Below the pieces are notes generated by a model, which was not told where the DNA came from, did no database searches, and worked only from the letters and a program-made list of their open reading frames with translations. The translations under genes were made by a program, and so were the position numbers. 64,000 bases of DNA from PRO6 sp049646625 (GTDB taxonomy: Bacteria; Pseudomonadota; Alphaproteobacteria; Rhizobiales; Xanthobacteraceae), in assembly GCA_049646625.1 (NCBI GenBank), contig JBARWE010000086.1, positions 1 to 64,000 of the forward strand. The letters run 5' to 3'. The number at the start of each line of letters is the position of its first letter. Position 1 is the stretch's first letter. Positions 26,844 through 35,417 of the stretch are shown in pieces.

Positions 26844-27929
26844 GTGATTGAAAGATTCAAGGCACTGTCGCGCAATATCTGGCTTTGGGCCGTTATCGCA
26901 CTGGCGCTCATTGCCGGCGGCTGGCATTTCATGCAGCAGTTCGCAGGCAGCGGACTGCCGGCCGGCATCGCCCACGGCAACGGCCGCATGGAGGCCGTCG
27001 CGATCGATATCGCCGCGCGCACACCGGGACGGATCAAGGACATCCTCGCCCAGGAAGGCGAGGCCGTGACCGCCGGGCAGGTGCTCGCCCATATGGATAC
27101 GCTGCAGCTCGAAGCACAGTTGCGCGAGGCGCGCGCCCAGTTGCAGCGCAGCCACATCGCCAGGAAAGTGGCGCGGAGCGGGCAGGCCCAGCGCGAAGCC
27201 GAGCATTCGGCCGCGCTTGCCGTGCTGGCGCAAAGGACGACGGAATTGTCCGCCGCTGAACGCCGGCTGCAGCGCTCGGAGCAACTGGCGCAGCGCGACG
27301 CCGTATCGCTTCAGGCGCTGGACGACGACCGGACGCGAACGGAAGGCGCCAAGGCCGCGCGCGACGCGGCGCGGGCGCAAGTGGCCGCGACCGAAGCCGG
27401 CATCGCTACCGCGCGCGCGCAGATCGTCGATGCCGAAGCCGCCATCGAAGCCACCCAGGCCACGATCGAGCGGATCGAAGCCGACATCGACGACAGCGCG
27501 CTGCGCTCGCCGCGCAGCGGCCGCATCCAGTATCGGGTGGCGCAGCCGGGCGAGGTGATCGCCGCCGGCGGCCGCGTCCTCAACCTGATCGATCTGCACG
27601 ACGTCTACATGACCTTCTTCCTGCCGACTGCTCAGGCGGGGCGGATCGCGCTTGGCATGGAGGCACGCATCGTTCTCGACGCCGCGCCGAACACCGTCAT
27701 TCCGGCAACCGTGTCCTTCCTGTCGGACGTCGCGCAATTCACGCCCAAGACCGTGGAAACGGCGGAACAGCGTCAGGATCTGATGTTCCGGGTTCGCGTC
27801 CGGGTGGCCCCGGAGCTGCTCGAAAAATACTCGGACTACGTCAAGCCGGGGCTGCCAGGCGTCGCTTACGTCAAGCTCGACCGGAACGTGCCGTGGCCGG
27901 ACAGCCTCGCCCACGGGCTTTTGCAGTGA
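26844..27929 (+). CDS. HlyD-family membrane fusion protein (YhiI-like)
   Basis: This periplasmic adaptor of 361 residues has an N-terminal anchor helix (NIWLWAVIALALIAGGWHFM), a biotinyl-lipoyl-like domain split around a long helical hairpin (about 85-215, rich in Ala, Arg and Gln with coiled-coil character), and a beta-barrel domain with ALRSPRSGRIQYRVAQPGEV. Start GTG at 26844 is the only one fitting the frame. An ATG at 26830 stops at once. It is first in a three-gene HlyD-RbbA-YhhJ operon, overlapping the next start by four bases. Confidence 0.9.
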   Translation: MIERFKALSRNIWLWAVIALALIAGGWHFMQQFAGSGLPAGIAHGNGRMEAVAIDIAARTPGRIKDILAQEGEAVTAGQVLAHMDTLQLEAQLREARAQLQRSHIARKVARSGQAQREAEHSAALAVLAQRTTELSAAERRLQRSEQLAQRDAVSLQALDDDRTRTEGAKAARDAARAQVAATEAGIATARAQIVDAEAAIEATQATIERIEADIDDSALRSPRSGRIQYRVAQPGEVIAAGGRVLNLIDLHDVYMTFFLPTAQAGRIALGMEARIVLDAAPNTVIPATVSFLSDVAQFTPKTVETAEQRQDLMFRVRVRVAPELLEKYSDYVKPGLPGVAYVKLDRNVPWPDSLAHGLLQ

Positions 27930-30712
27930 CCACGCGCCCGCCCCCTCGCCCTCACGCCAGCGCCACGCCATGGGCGGTGCGGCTGTCCGCCGTCAGCCAT
28001 GCTTTCGGCGCGACATGCGCGCTCGACGCCATCACGCTGGATTGTCCGGCCGGACGCATGCTTGGGCTGATCGGCCCCGACGGCGTCGGCAAATCGACGC
28101 TGCTGTCGCTCGCCGCCGGCGCCCGCAAGGTGCAGAAAGGCCGTGTCGAGACACTCGGTGCCGATATGGCGAGCGCATGGCAGCGCAGCCAGGTCGGCCC
28201 GCGCATCGCCTACATGCCGCAAGGGCTGGGCAAGAACCTGTATCCGACCCTGTCGGTGTTCGAGAATATCGACTTCTTCGGCCGGCTGTTCGGGCACGGC
28301 AGACAGGAGCGCGAACGGCGCATCCACGATCTCCTGCTCCGCACCGGTCTCGATCCGTTCCCACACCGCCCCGTCGGCCAGTTGTCCGGCGGCATGAAGC
28401 AGAAGCTCGGCCTGTGCTGTGCGTTGATCCACGACCCCGATCTTCTGATCCTCGATGAGCCGACCACCGGCGTCGATCCGCTGGCGCGCCGCCAGTTCTG
28501 GGACCTGATCGACGACATCCGGCGTAACCGGCCGGAGATGAGCGTCATCGTCGCCACAGCCTATATGGAGGAGGCCGCGCGGTTCGACTGGCTGGTCGCC
28601 ATGGATGCCGGGCGCGTGCTTGCCACCGGCAGCCCGGCCGAGCTTCAGGCACGGACCGGCACATCCTCTCTCGACGCGGCCTTCATCGCGCTATTGCCCG
28701 AGGAGAAGCGCCGGAACTATCGCCCGGTCGAGATTCCGCAACGCACCGGCGATGGCGCCGCCGACATCGCCATCGAGGCCGAAAACCTCACCATCCGCTT
28801 CGGCGACTTCACCGCCGTCGATAACGTCTCCTTCCGCATTTCCCGCGGCGAGATTTTCGGTTTCCTCGGCTCGAACGGCTGCGGCAAGACCACCACGATG
28901 AAGATGCTCACCGGCCTGCTGCCGGCGAGCGAAGGCACCGCGCGGCTGTTCGGCCGCGAAGTCGATCCACGCGACCTCGCCACGCGGCGGCGCGTCGGCT
29001 ACATGTCGCAATCCTTCTCGCTCTATTCCGAACTGACTGTCCGCCAGAACCTCGATCTGCACGCCCGCCTGTTCCAGCTTCCCGAAGCCGCCATCCCCGC
29101 GCGGATCGATGACATGGCGAAGCGCTTCGATCTGACTGATGTCCTCGACACACTGCCGGAGGCGCTGCCGCTCGGCGCCACCCAGCGGCTGTCGCTGGCG
29201 GTGGCGATGATCCATGCCCCGGCGATCCTGATCCTTGACGAGCCGACATCCGGCGTCGATCCGATCGCCCGCGACGCGCTGTGGCAGAGCTTCGTCGACC
29301 TGTCGCGCAACGACGGCGTCACCATCTTCATCTCGACGCACTTCATGAACGAGGCGGAGCGCTGCGATCGCATTTCGCTGATGCATGCCGGCAAGGTGCT
29401 GGTCAGCGACAGCCCGGCCGCCATCGTGCAGGCGCGCGGCTCCGCCGATCTCGAAGAGGCATTCGTCAGTTATCTCAAGGAAGCGCTCGACGAGCCGACC
29501 AGCCAGCCGGCGCCCACTTCATCCGAAACGCCGGAGCACCCGCGCGCCGATATCGTCGCGGCCGGCAGCGCCCACCCGCGGCGCATCCTCGACTGGCGAC
29601 GCATCGCCAGCATCGCCCGGCGCGAGACGCTTGAACTGCGCCGCGACCCGATCCGCGCCTCGTTCGCATTTCTCGGTAGCCTGATCCTGCTGTTCGTGAT
29701 CGGCTACGGGCTGAGCATGGACATCGAAAACCTGCCTTACGCCGTTCTCGATCACGACCAGACCACGCTCAGCCGCAGCTATACGCTGGACATCGCCGGC
29801 TCGCGCTACTTCACCGAGCGCCCGCCGATCGTCGATCACACGGATCTCGATCGCCGCATGCGCGACGGCGAGCTAAGTCTTGCCATCGAGATTCCGCCGG
29901 GGTTCGCCCGCGACGTCACGCGCGGCCGCGGCGCCCAGATCGGCGCCTGGATCGATGGCGCGATGCCGTCGCGGGCCGAGACCGCGCGCGGCTATGTCGA
30001 GGGCATGCACGCACACTGGCTGGCGCAACGGGCGCGCGACCTGTCGATCACCCCGCCGGCAAGCGGCGCGTTCCGGCTTGAGACCCGGTTTCAGTACAAC
30101 CCCGACGTCAAAAGCATCGTCGCCATGGTGCCGGCGGTCATCGTGCTGGTGCTGTTCCTGATCCCGACCATGCTGGCGACATTGAGCATCGTGCGCGAGA
30201 AGGACCTCGGCTCGATCGTCAACCTCTACGTTACGCCGGTATCGCGCCTCGATTTCCTGCTCGGCAAGCAGGTCCCCTATGTCGGACTGGCCGCCCTGAA
30301 CCTCGCCATGCTGACGGCTTTCGCCGTTTTCGTACAGAACGTCCCGTTCTCGGGAAACCTGCTTGCCTTCGCCGCCGGCGGCCTTTTGTTTGTTATCGCG
30401 GCAACCGGACTCGGGCTGTTCATTTCCAGTTTCATGAACAGCCAGATCGCCGCGATCTTCCTCACCACCCTCGTCACCATGCTGCTGGCGGTGCAGTATT
30501 CCGGCATGATCAATCCGGTCGCCTCGATGGAAGGCGTAGCCGCGGTGATCGGCGCCATCAACCCGGCAACCCATTTCATCACCATCTCACGCGGCACCTT
30601 TTCCAAAGCGCTCGGGTTTCGCGACCTGCTGCCGTCGTTTTCCGTGCTGCTGGCGACCGGCCCGGCCCTGCTCGGCTTGAGCGTGCTCCTCCTCAAGAAA
30701 CAGGCCCGCTGA
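27926..30712 (+). CDS. rbbA: RbbA-like double ATPase-permease of an ABC-2 transporter
   Basis: This is a 928-residue fusion. ATPase 1 (about 15-255) has Walker A GPDGVGKSTLL, signature LSGGMKQKLGL and LLILDEPTTGVDP. ATPase 2 (about 285-520) has GSNGCGKTTTMKML and LILDEPTSGVDP, but its signature is LGATQRLSL, not LSGGQ. A C-terminal ABC2 membrane domain (about 560-928) carries about six helices. It matches E. coli RbbA/YhiH, which partners YhiI and YhhJ. The start is GTG at 27926, overlapping the HlyD stop (GTGA). Exported substrate unknown; ribosome links reported for E. coli are not testable here. Confidence 0.9.
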   Translation: MTTRPPPRPHASATPWAVRLSAVSHAFGATCALDAITLDCPAGRMLGLIGPDGVGKSTLLSLAAGARKVQKGRVETLGADMASAWQRSQVGPRIAYMPQGLGKNLYPTLSVFENIDFFGRLFGHGRQERERRIHDLLLRTGLDPFPHRPVGQLSGGMKQKLGLCCALIHDPDLLILDEPTTGVDPLARRQFWDLIDDIRRNRPEMSVIVATAYMEEAARFDWLVAMDAGRVLATGSPAELQARTGTSSLDAAFIALLPEEKRRNYRPVEIPQRTGDGAADIAIEAENLTIRFGDFTAVDNVSFRISRGEIFGFLGSNGCGKTTTMKMLTGLLPASEGTARLFGREVDPRDLATRRRVGYMSQSFSLYSELTVRQNLDLHARLFQLPEAAIPARIDDMAKRFDLTDVLDTLPEALPLGATQRLSLAVAMIHAPAILILDEPTSGVDPIARDALWQSFVDLSRNDGVTIFISTHFMNEAERCDRISLMHAGKVLVSDSPAAIVQARGSADLEEAFVSYLKEALDEPTSQPAPTSSETPEHPRADIVAAGSAHPRRILDWRRIASIARRETLELRRDPIRASFAFLGSLILLFVIGYGLSMDIENLPYAVLDHDQTTLSRSYTLDIAGSRYFTERPPIVDHTDLDRRMRDGELSLAIEIPPGFARDVTRGRGAQIGAWIDGAMPSRAETARGYVEGMHAHWLAQRARDLSITPPASGAFRLETRFQYNPDVKSIVAMVPAVIVLVLFLIPTMLATLSIVREKDLGSIVNLYVTPVSRLDFLLGKQVPYVGLAALNLAMLTAFAVFVQNVPFSGNLLAFAAGGLLFVIAATGLGLFISSFMNSQIAAIFLTTLVTMLLAVQYSGMINPVASMEGVAAVIGAINPATHFITISRGTFSKALGFRDLLPSFSVLLATGPALLGLSVLLLKKQAR

Positions 30713-30715
30713 GCC

Positions 30716-31828
30716 ATGCGCCTCTCCCACGTCTGGCAACTCGGCATCAAGGAAGTGTGGAGCCTCATTCGCAACCCGGTGCTGCTGGCGTTGATCGCCG
30801 CCGCCTTCTCGGTCCAGGTCTATGTCGCGGCGACCGCCACGCCCCTGACGCTCAACAAGGCGCCGCTCACCATCGCCGACGAGGACGGTTCAACGCTTTC
30901 GACCAGGATCGCCTCGGCCTTCTATCCTCCCTATTTCCAAACCCCGCCGATCCTTCCGTTGCAGCAATTGCCGGCGCGCATGGATGCCGGCATCGATACG
31001 TTCGGGCTGGTGATCCCATCAGGATTCCAGCGCGACCTGCTGGCCGGGCGGGAGCCGGCGATCCAGCTCAATGTCGATGCCACCCGCATGGCCCAGGCGT
31101 TCAACGGCGCCGGCTATGTGCAGGCCATCGTTTCGGGCGAGGTCAACGAGTTCACACGCCGCTATCGCCCGGCAGATTCGGCGCCGATCGATCTGGTGCT
31201 GCGGGCGCGATTCAATCCCGAGCTCAATCCCGGCTGGTTTGGCGCGATGATGGAGGTGGTCAACAACATCTCGCTGTTGTCCGTCATTCTCGCCGGCGCC
31301 GCGCTCATTCGCGAGCGTGAGCGCGGCACCATCGAGCACCTGCTCGTCATGCCGGTGACGCCGATCGAGATCATGCTCGGAAAGATCTGGCCGATGGCCG
31401 CCGTCGTGCTTGCGGCATCGCTGTTCGCGTTCACGGTGGTGGTGCAAGCCTGGCTGTCGATCCCGGTTGCCGGCTCGCTGTGGCTGCTGGCGCTCGGCAT
31501 CCTTCTGCAACTCTTTGCGACCACGTCGCTCGGCATCGTTCTTGCCACGGTCGCAGGCTCCATGCCGCAGTTCGGCCTGCTGTTGATCCTGGTGCTGTTT
31601 CCGATCCATGTGCTCGCCGGCGGACTGACCCCGGTGGAAAGCATGCCGGCGGCAATCCGGCTCTTGATGGCGGCGGCGCCCGACACCCACTTCGTGGCGC
31701 TTGCCCAATCGGTGCTGTTCCGGGGCGCGGGGCTTGAGGCCGTCTGGCCGCAGCTTCTCAGCCTGCTCGCGATCGGCCTCATCCTCTTTCTGTTCGCGCT
31801 GCGGCGCTTCCGCGCGTTCCTGCGCTAG
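30716..31828 (+). CDS. ABC-2 type transporter permease (YhhJ-like)
   Basis: This inner-membrane protein of 370 residues has an N-terminal helix (LLALIAAAFSVQVYVAA), a large periplasmic part (about 45-190), and five C-terminal helices (about 195-365) with the ABC2 motif RERERGTIEHLLVMPVTPIEI. It starts three bases after the RbbA-like gene and completes the HlyD-RbbA-YhhJ exporter. The N-terminal end of the ABC2 fold in RbbA is similar, so the two probably form a heterodimeric channel. Confidence 0.9.
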   Translation: MRLSHVWQLGIKEVWSLIRNPVLLALIAAAFSVQVYVAATATPLTLNKAPLTIADEDGSTLSTRIASAFYPPYFQTPPILPLQQLPARMDAGIDTFGLVIPSGFQRDLLAGREPAIQLNVDATRMAQAFNGAGYVQAIVSGEVNEFTRRYRPADSAPIDLVLRARFNPELNPGWFGAMMEVVNNISLLSVILAGAALIRERERGTIEHLLVMPVTPIEIMLGKIWPMAAVVLAASLFAFTVVVQAWLSIPVAGSLWLLALGILLQLFATTSLGIVLATVAGSMPQFGLLLILVLFPIHVLAGGLTPVESMPAAIRLLMAAAPDTHFVALAQSVLFRGAGLEAVWPQLLSLLAIGLILFLFALRRFRAFLR

Positions 31829-31861
31829 GATCGCACCCGGCAACGCCGGCGCGAACCGGCT

Positions 31862-32071
31862 CTAGCGTGGGCACGGCTGGCTCCAGTCGCGCCAGTGCGT
31901 CGGGGAGACCTCGATCCTCTCCTTGGTGCCGATCCTGACCCATCCGGTGAGCGAGCGCTGGCACGGAAAAATGAGAGCGTGAACGCCATCGCGATCGATG
32001 ACGGCAAGCTCCAATTCCCGTCCAAACGGCGCGTTCGCTATCGGCTGCCAACTCGAATGGGCTGTCACCAT
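31862..32071 (-). CDS. Small conserved hypothetical protein, 69 residues
   Basis: This short protein reads SSWQPIANAPFGRELELAVI, then DRDGVHALIFPCQ and PTHWRDWSQP. It resembles a small family common in Bradyrhizobium relatives (W-P-I-A-APF-R-LELAV, HAL-FPC, PTHWR-W) with no assigned function. Soluble, rich in Trp and Pro, no signal. It is on the minus strand between the transporter operon and the FixK-like gene. Start ATG at 32069-32071. Confidence 0.7.
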   Translation of the reverse strand: MVTAHSSWQPIANAPFGRELELAVIDRDGVHALIFPCQRSLTGWVRIGTKERIEVSPTHWRDWSQPCPR

Positions 32072-32100
32072 AATGGCTGCACGTCCACTATCTCACATCG

Positions 32101-32754
32101 TCAGGCGACCATGTCCTGCAAAGCCTGCCATTTCTCGATCTCAACATTGCGCAGGCCCGGCAGCCGGATAATGCCTTTCTGCCGAAGTTTCGAGAAAGCA
32201 CGGGACACCGTTTCGATGGTCAGGCCGAGATAATCGGCGATATCCATGCGCGACATCGGCAACTCGATTTTCCGCAAGCCACCCTGCCGCTCCGCCATAT
32301 CGGCAAGAAACGCCGCGACCCGCTCCACGGCGGTCTGCCGGCCGACCACCAGAAGGTGCTCCTGCGCCCGCACCAGGCCTTGCAACGCCATCGGCAGAAG
32401 CTCACTGGCGAACTCGTTCTGGTACGAGGTCGTCCGCAGCATCCGTACGCCGGTAGCGCAGATCGCTTCGGCGAAGAAATGATGGATGGTGTCGGCCTCG
32501 AACCCGAAAATCTCGCCGGCCAGGTGGAATGCCGAGATCTGGCGGCGGCCGTCGGCCAGCAGGCGATAAATGCGAATGGCGCCAAACTCGACCCTGTAGA
32601 TGGCACCGCATTTTTCACCCTGGGCATAGACTTCAGTGCCCGCAGGAAACAGGGTCGGCACCTGAAAGCCGGCTGCCGGCCGTGTCGGCAGCGTCTCAAT
32701 CTCGGAACGAATCGGGTGGCGCGAAGTCTGAAGAGTCTCGGGAAGGGTCATCAT
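32101..32754 (-). CDS. fixK: Crp/Fnr family regulator, FixK type
   Basis: This transcription activator of 217 residues has a cyclic-nucleotide-binding-like sensor domain (about 30-130), a long dimer helix and a C-terminal helix-turn-helix (about 165-195). The recognition helix reads ETVSRAFSKL, the E181-S184-R185 combination that contacts TTGA half-sites. Only two cysteines (49, 99) are present, so no FNR-type iron-sulfur cluster. That is as in FixK, which is controlled at transcription level by FixJ. It is the last of a fixL-fixJ-fixK series on one strand, and the matching operators are spread over the island. Confidence 0.88.
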   Translation of the reverse strand: MMTLPETLQTSRHPIRSEIETLPTRPAAGFQVPTLFPAGTEVYAQGEKCGAIYRVEFGAIRIYRLLADGRRQISAFHLAGEIFGFEADTIHHFFAEAICATGVRMLRTTSYQNEFASELLPMALQGLVRAQEHLLVVGRQTAVERVAAFLADMAERQGGLRKIELPMSRMDIADYLGLTIETVSRAFSKLRQKGIIRLPGLRNVEIEKWQALQDMVA

Positions 32755-32820
32755 CGTCTCCCAACACTAACTGCAGATCAGTCGCGCAAATCCGGCCGCC
32801 CGGAAATCCGTTCATGCTCG

Positions 32821-32836
32821 TAAGGGAAACTACTTA
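32821..32836 (-). promoter_or_regulatory. Candidate FixJ-binding site upstream of the fixK-like gene
   Basis: On the coding strand the sequence reads TAAGTAGTTTCCCTTA. It resembles, from memory of the fixK promoters of rhizobia, the FixJ site with a TAAGTA half and a TTTCCCTTA half. It is 66 bases before the ATG, about the location of the FixJ site in known fixK promoters. Confidence 0.6.
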
Positions 32837-32880
32837 GCGATCCGCGGCGCCGGGCGGCTTGCGCGCCACCCTAAAAAGCT

Positions 32881-33507
32881 CTAGCCGCGCTTGCCGGCGT
32901 GATCCACGGCGATCGCCATGCGCACCAGTTCGGGGAGACTGCGTGCCTGCATCTTGGACATGATGTTGGCGCGGTGCACTTCCACGGTGCGGGGACTGAT
33001 GTTCAGATCGTAGGCAACCGCCTTGTTGGGCAGCCCCGCGACGATCTTCGACAGCACCTGCCGCTCCCGTTCCGACAGGCTTTCGAGCCGGCTACGGATG
33101 GACTGAACATCGTAGGCCGCCTCGACCGCGTTGTTGAGCCGGCTTGCCGCCCGCTTGACGGCCTCGATCAGAACTTCATCTTCGAACGGCTTCTCGATGA
33201 AATCAACCGCGCCCGCCTTCATCGCCGCCACCGCCATCGGCACGTCGCCGTGACCGGTGATGACAATCGCCGGCACCGCGACCCCCATCTGTTTCAGCTG
33301 CTCCAGCAGTTCGACACCGCTCATGTCGGGCATTTTGAGATCGGTGACGAGGCAGGCTTTGCCGATCTCCGGCAAGGCCGCGAGAAAGCCGGTGGCGGAC
33401 TCGTGGACGCGCACGGGAAAGCCGACCGTCGCCAGCAGAAAAGCCAGCGACTGGCGCACCGCCTCGTCGTCATCGATGACGTGAACGACATATTCACCGA
33501 TCCGCAT
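32881..33507 (-). CDS. fixJ: FixJ-type response regulator
   Basis: This two-domain regulator of 208 residues has a receiver domain (1-120) with acidic pocket IDDDEA, phospho-acceptor D56 in CLVTDLKMPDMSG and K in the FIEKPFEDEVL motif, and a LuxR-type output domain (about 140-205) with SLSERERQVLSKIVAGLPNK and ISPRTVEVHRANIMSKM. Start ATG at 33505-33507 overlaps the kinase gene by 14 bases, so the two are translated together. Its target is probably the fixK-like promoter 45 bases downstream of its stop. Confidence 0.92.
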   Translation of the reverse strand: MRIGEYVVHVIDDDEAVRQSLAFLLATVGFPVRVHESATGFLAALPEIGKACLVTDLKMPDMSGVELLEQLKQMGVAVPAIVITGHGDVPMAVAAMKAGAVDFIEKPFEDEVLIEAVKRAASRLNNAVEAAYDVQSIRSRLESLSERERQVLSKIVAGLPNKAVAYDLNISPRTVEVHRANIMSKMQARSLPELVRMAIAVDHAGKRG

Positions 33508-35005
33508 AGGCTTCCTCTTTGACGGCGACCGGCAATTCGATGCGGAAGGTCGCGCCGCCCGCTCCGTTTTGACTGACGGACAGCGTGCCGCCATGGGCTT
33601 CCACGATCCGCTTGGAAATCGACAGGCCGATGCCCATCCCGTTGGCCTTGCTCGTCACGAAGGGCTGGAACAGGTGCGCGGCGATGTCTTGCGAAATTCC
33701 AGTCCCGGTATCAGCCACTTCAATCACCACCAGGTCGCCGCCGCCCCGCGCCGTGCGCACGACAAGCTCCCGCCGCTTGCTCTCGCGCATAGCCTCCACG
33801 GCGTTGCGTATCAGGTTGATCAGGACCTGCTGGAGCTGAATCCGGTCGACCATGACGATCCCGGTATCCGCCGCGAAGTCAAATACGGTTCGTATACCTT
33901 TCTCGCGCGAACCGACAAGGGCCAGCGCCCCGGCCTCCTCGATCAATGTGCGGATGTCAGCCATCGACTTCTCGCTCTCACCGCGGCTGACGAATTCGCG
34001 CAGGTGACGAATGATATCGCCAGCACGCAGCGACTGCCGCGCGGTCTCCTCAAGTGCCTCGCTCAACTGCGGCAGGGTGGCGCCGTCCGGGGTTTTCAGA
34101 AGGCGCACACAGCCTTGCGTGTAGTTGGCGATGGCCGCGAGCGGCTGGTTAAGCTCATGCGCCAGCGTCGAGGCCATCTCCCCCAGTTCGCTGAGGCGGG
34201 CCAGCCGCGCCAGTTCGCCCTGTACCTCCTGCAGGCGCTCCTCCGACTGCTGACGCTCGGTCAGATCGCGGATGAAACCGGTGAAGAAAGTGTGGCCGCC
34301 GGACTGCATTTCGGCGACGGCGAGTTTCATCGGAAAGGTCGAGCCGTCCTTTCTGCGCCCGACCACGACGCGGTCGATGCCGACGATGCGCTTTTCGCCG
34401 GTGGTGAGGTAGCGCCGGATATAGCCGTCATGCTCGCCGTGATATGGCTCCGGCATCAGGATATTGACGTTGCGGCCGATGACCTCGCCCTTCGCGTAGC
34501 CGAACTGGCGGACCGCAGCCGCACTGAACGAAGTGATGGTGCCGCGATCGTTGATCACGACCGTGGCATCCGGGACGGTATCGAGCACCGAGCGCAGATG
34601 CGCCTCGCTGGCTTTGAGGGTCGTTTCCGTCTTGTCGAGCGCGCGGCGCGCACGATGCAGCATTTCGCCCATCCAGGCAATCACCAGCCCCACCAGCACA
34701 AAGACCGCCGCCTGCAGCCAGAACGTCGGATCGGTACCGGCAAGGATAAAGGTCGCCGCTACCGACAGGATCAGCGCGCACCCTCCCGGCCCGATACCGC
34801 CGGCAATGGCGGCAACGAGGATCGCCGGAACGAACAGGATGAAGACCGCGCCATAGCCGAGCATGCCTTGCAGCGGAATGCGGATGACGAGAGCAACGGT
34901 AACCGCCGCGGCCGCGAGCAGATAGCCGGCCCAGCCTTCGAAACGGCGCGAAAAGGTGGCCTGGAGAAAACGGCCTTCCAATCCGGGGATATCTCGCGCG
35001 GGCAT
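33494..35005 (-). CDS. FixL-like sensor histidine kinase without the heme histidine
   Basis: This is a membrane kinase of 503 residues. It has four N-terminal helices of the DUF4118 type (about 30-115), a PAS domain (about 135-250) very close to FixL's (NVNILMPEPY, GIDRVVVGRRKDGSTFPM, EMQSGG), a phosphoacceptor domain with STLAHELNQPLAA (H283), and an ATPase domain (VDRIQLQQVLINLIRNAVEAM, NGMGIGLSI). In FixL the residue before IIGIG is the heme-ligating His. Here it is Arg206 (codon CGC at 34388-34390). ATG 35003-35005 follows GAGGAAGG. Kinase call sure, heme-free inference likely. Confidence 0.9.
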   Translation of the reverse strand: MPARDIPGLEGRFLQATFSRRFEGWAGYLLAAAAVTVALVIRIPLQGMLGYGAVFILFVPAILVAAIAGGIGPGGCALILSVAATFILAGTDPTFWLQAAVFVLVGLVIAWMGEMLHRARRALDKTETTLKASEAHLRSVLDTVPDATVVINDRGTITSFSAAAVRQFGYAKGEVIGRNVNILMPEPYHGEHDGYIRRYLTTGEKRIVGIDRVVVGRRKDGSTFPMKLAVAEMQSGGHTFFTGFIRDLTERQQSEERLQEVQGELARLARLSELGEMASTLAHELNQPLAAIANYTQGCVRLLKTPDGATLPQLSEALEETARQSLRAGDIIRHLREFVSRGESEKSMADIRTLIEEAGALALVGSREKGIRTVFDFAADTGIVMVDRIQLQQVLINLIRNAVEAMRESKRRELVVRTARGGGDLVVIEVADTGTGISQDIAAHLFQPFVTSKANGMGIGLSISKRIVEAHGGTLSVSQNGAGGATFRIELPVAVKEEAYADR

Positions 35006-35147
35006 GACCTTCCTCGAACGCACCGTCCGGACTGCCGGGACCGGTCGGCCGGCTTCGGATGCTACAGTCGCCGAGGTACGAAGAAAAGTCAGCAGGGCCG
35101 CCGCACCGTGCGACGCTGTCACGGCCGCGGGGCGGCGAGCATTCGCC

Positions 35148-35417
35148 TCAGTGCGCCGTCATCCAGGCGCGGGCTTCACGCTGCGCCAGCGCGATCTCGA
35201 CATCCGACATCAGTTCGGCAACCTCGCGCCGCTGGGCGAGCGCATCGACGCGCCCCTTGAGGGCGGCGAGATTGAACCACTTGTGCGCGGCAACGAGGTC
35301 CGGCTCGCCGTCGCGCCCGGCAGCATACAATAGCCCGAGGTCGAACAGCGCATCGGCATCGGTGTGCGGTTCGAATGTGGCGGCGGTTTCGTGATCGAGC
35401 TGTCCGTGCTGCATCAT
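35148..35417 (-). CDS. Small Sel1-like helical repeat protein, 89 residues
   Basis: This soluble protein has one and a half Sel1-type helical repeats (DADALFDLGLLYAAGRDGEP and DLVAAHKWFNLAALKGR), followed by a charged tail. Such short Sel1 proteins are common in Bradyrhizobium relatives and probably act in protein-protein contacts. ATG at 35415-35417 is used. The longer frame upstream is Arg-rich and unlike protein. It lies 142 bases upstream of the FixL-like gene on the same strand; its promoter region holds no FixK box. Confidence 0.75.
   Translation of the reverse strand: MMQHGQLDHETAATFEPHTDADALFDLGLLYAAGRDGEPDLVAAHKWFNLAALKGRVDALAQRREVAELMSDVEIALAQREARAWMTAH

Noticed and set aside
26848..26860. 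TTGA-AAGAT-TCAA at the start of the HlyD gene
   Set aside because: The spacer is five bases, not six, and it lies inside the coding start of the HlyD gene, so it cannot act as a FixK box for it.
32871..32884. AAAAAGCTCTAG near the fixJ end resembling the terminus of the dispersed repeat
   Set aside because: Only about a dozen bases match, with no inner part of the repeat, so it may be a chance stop-codon context.
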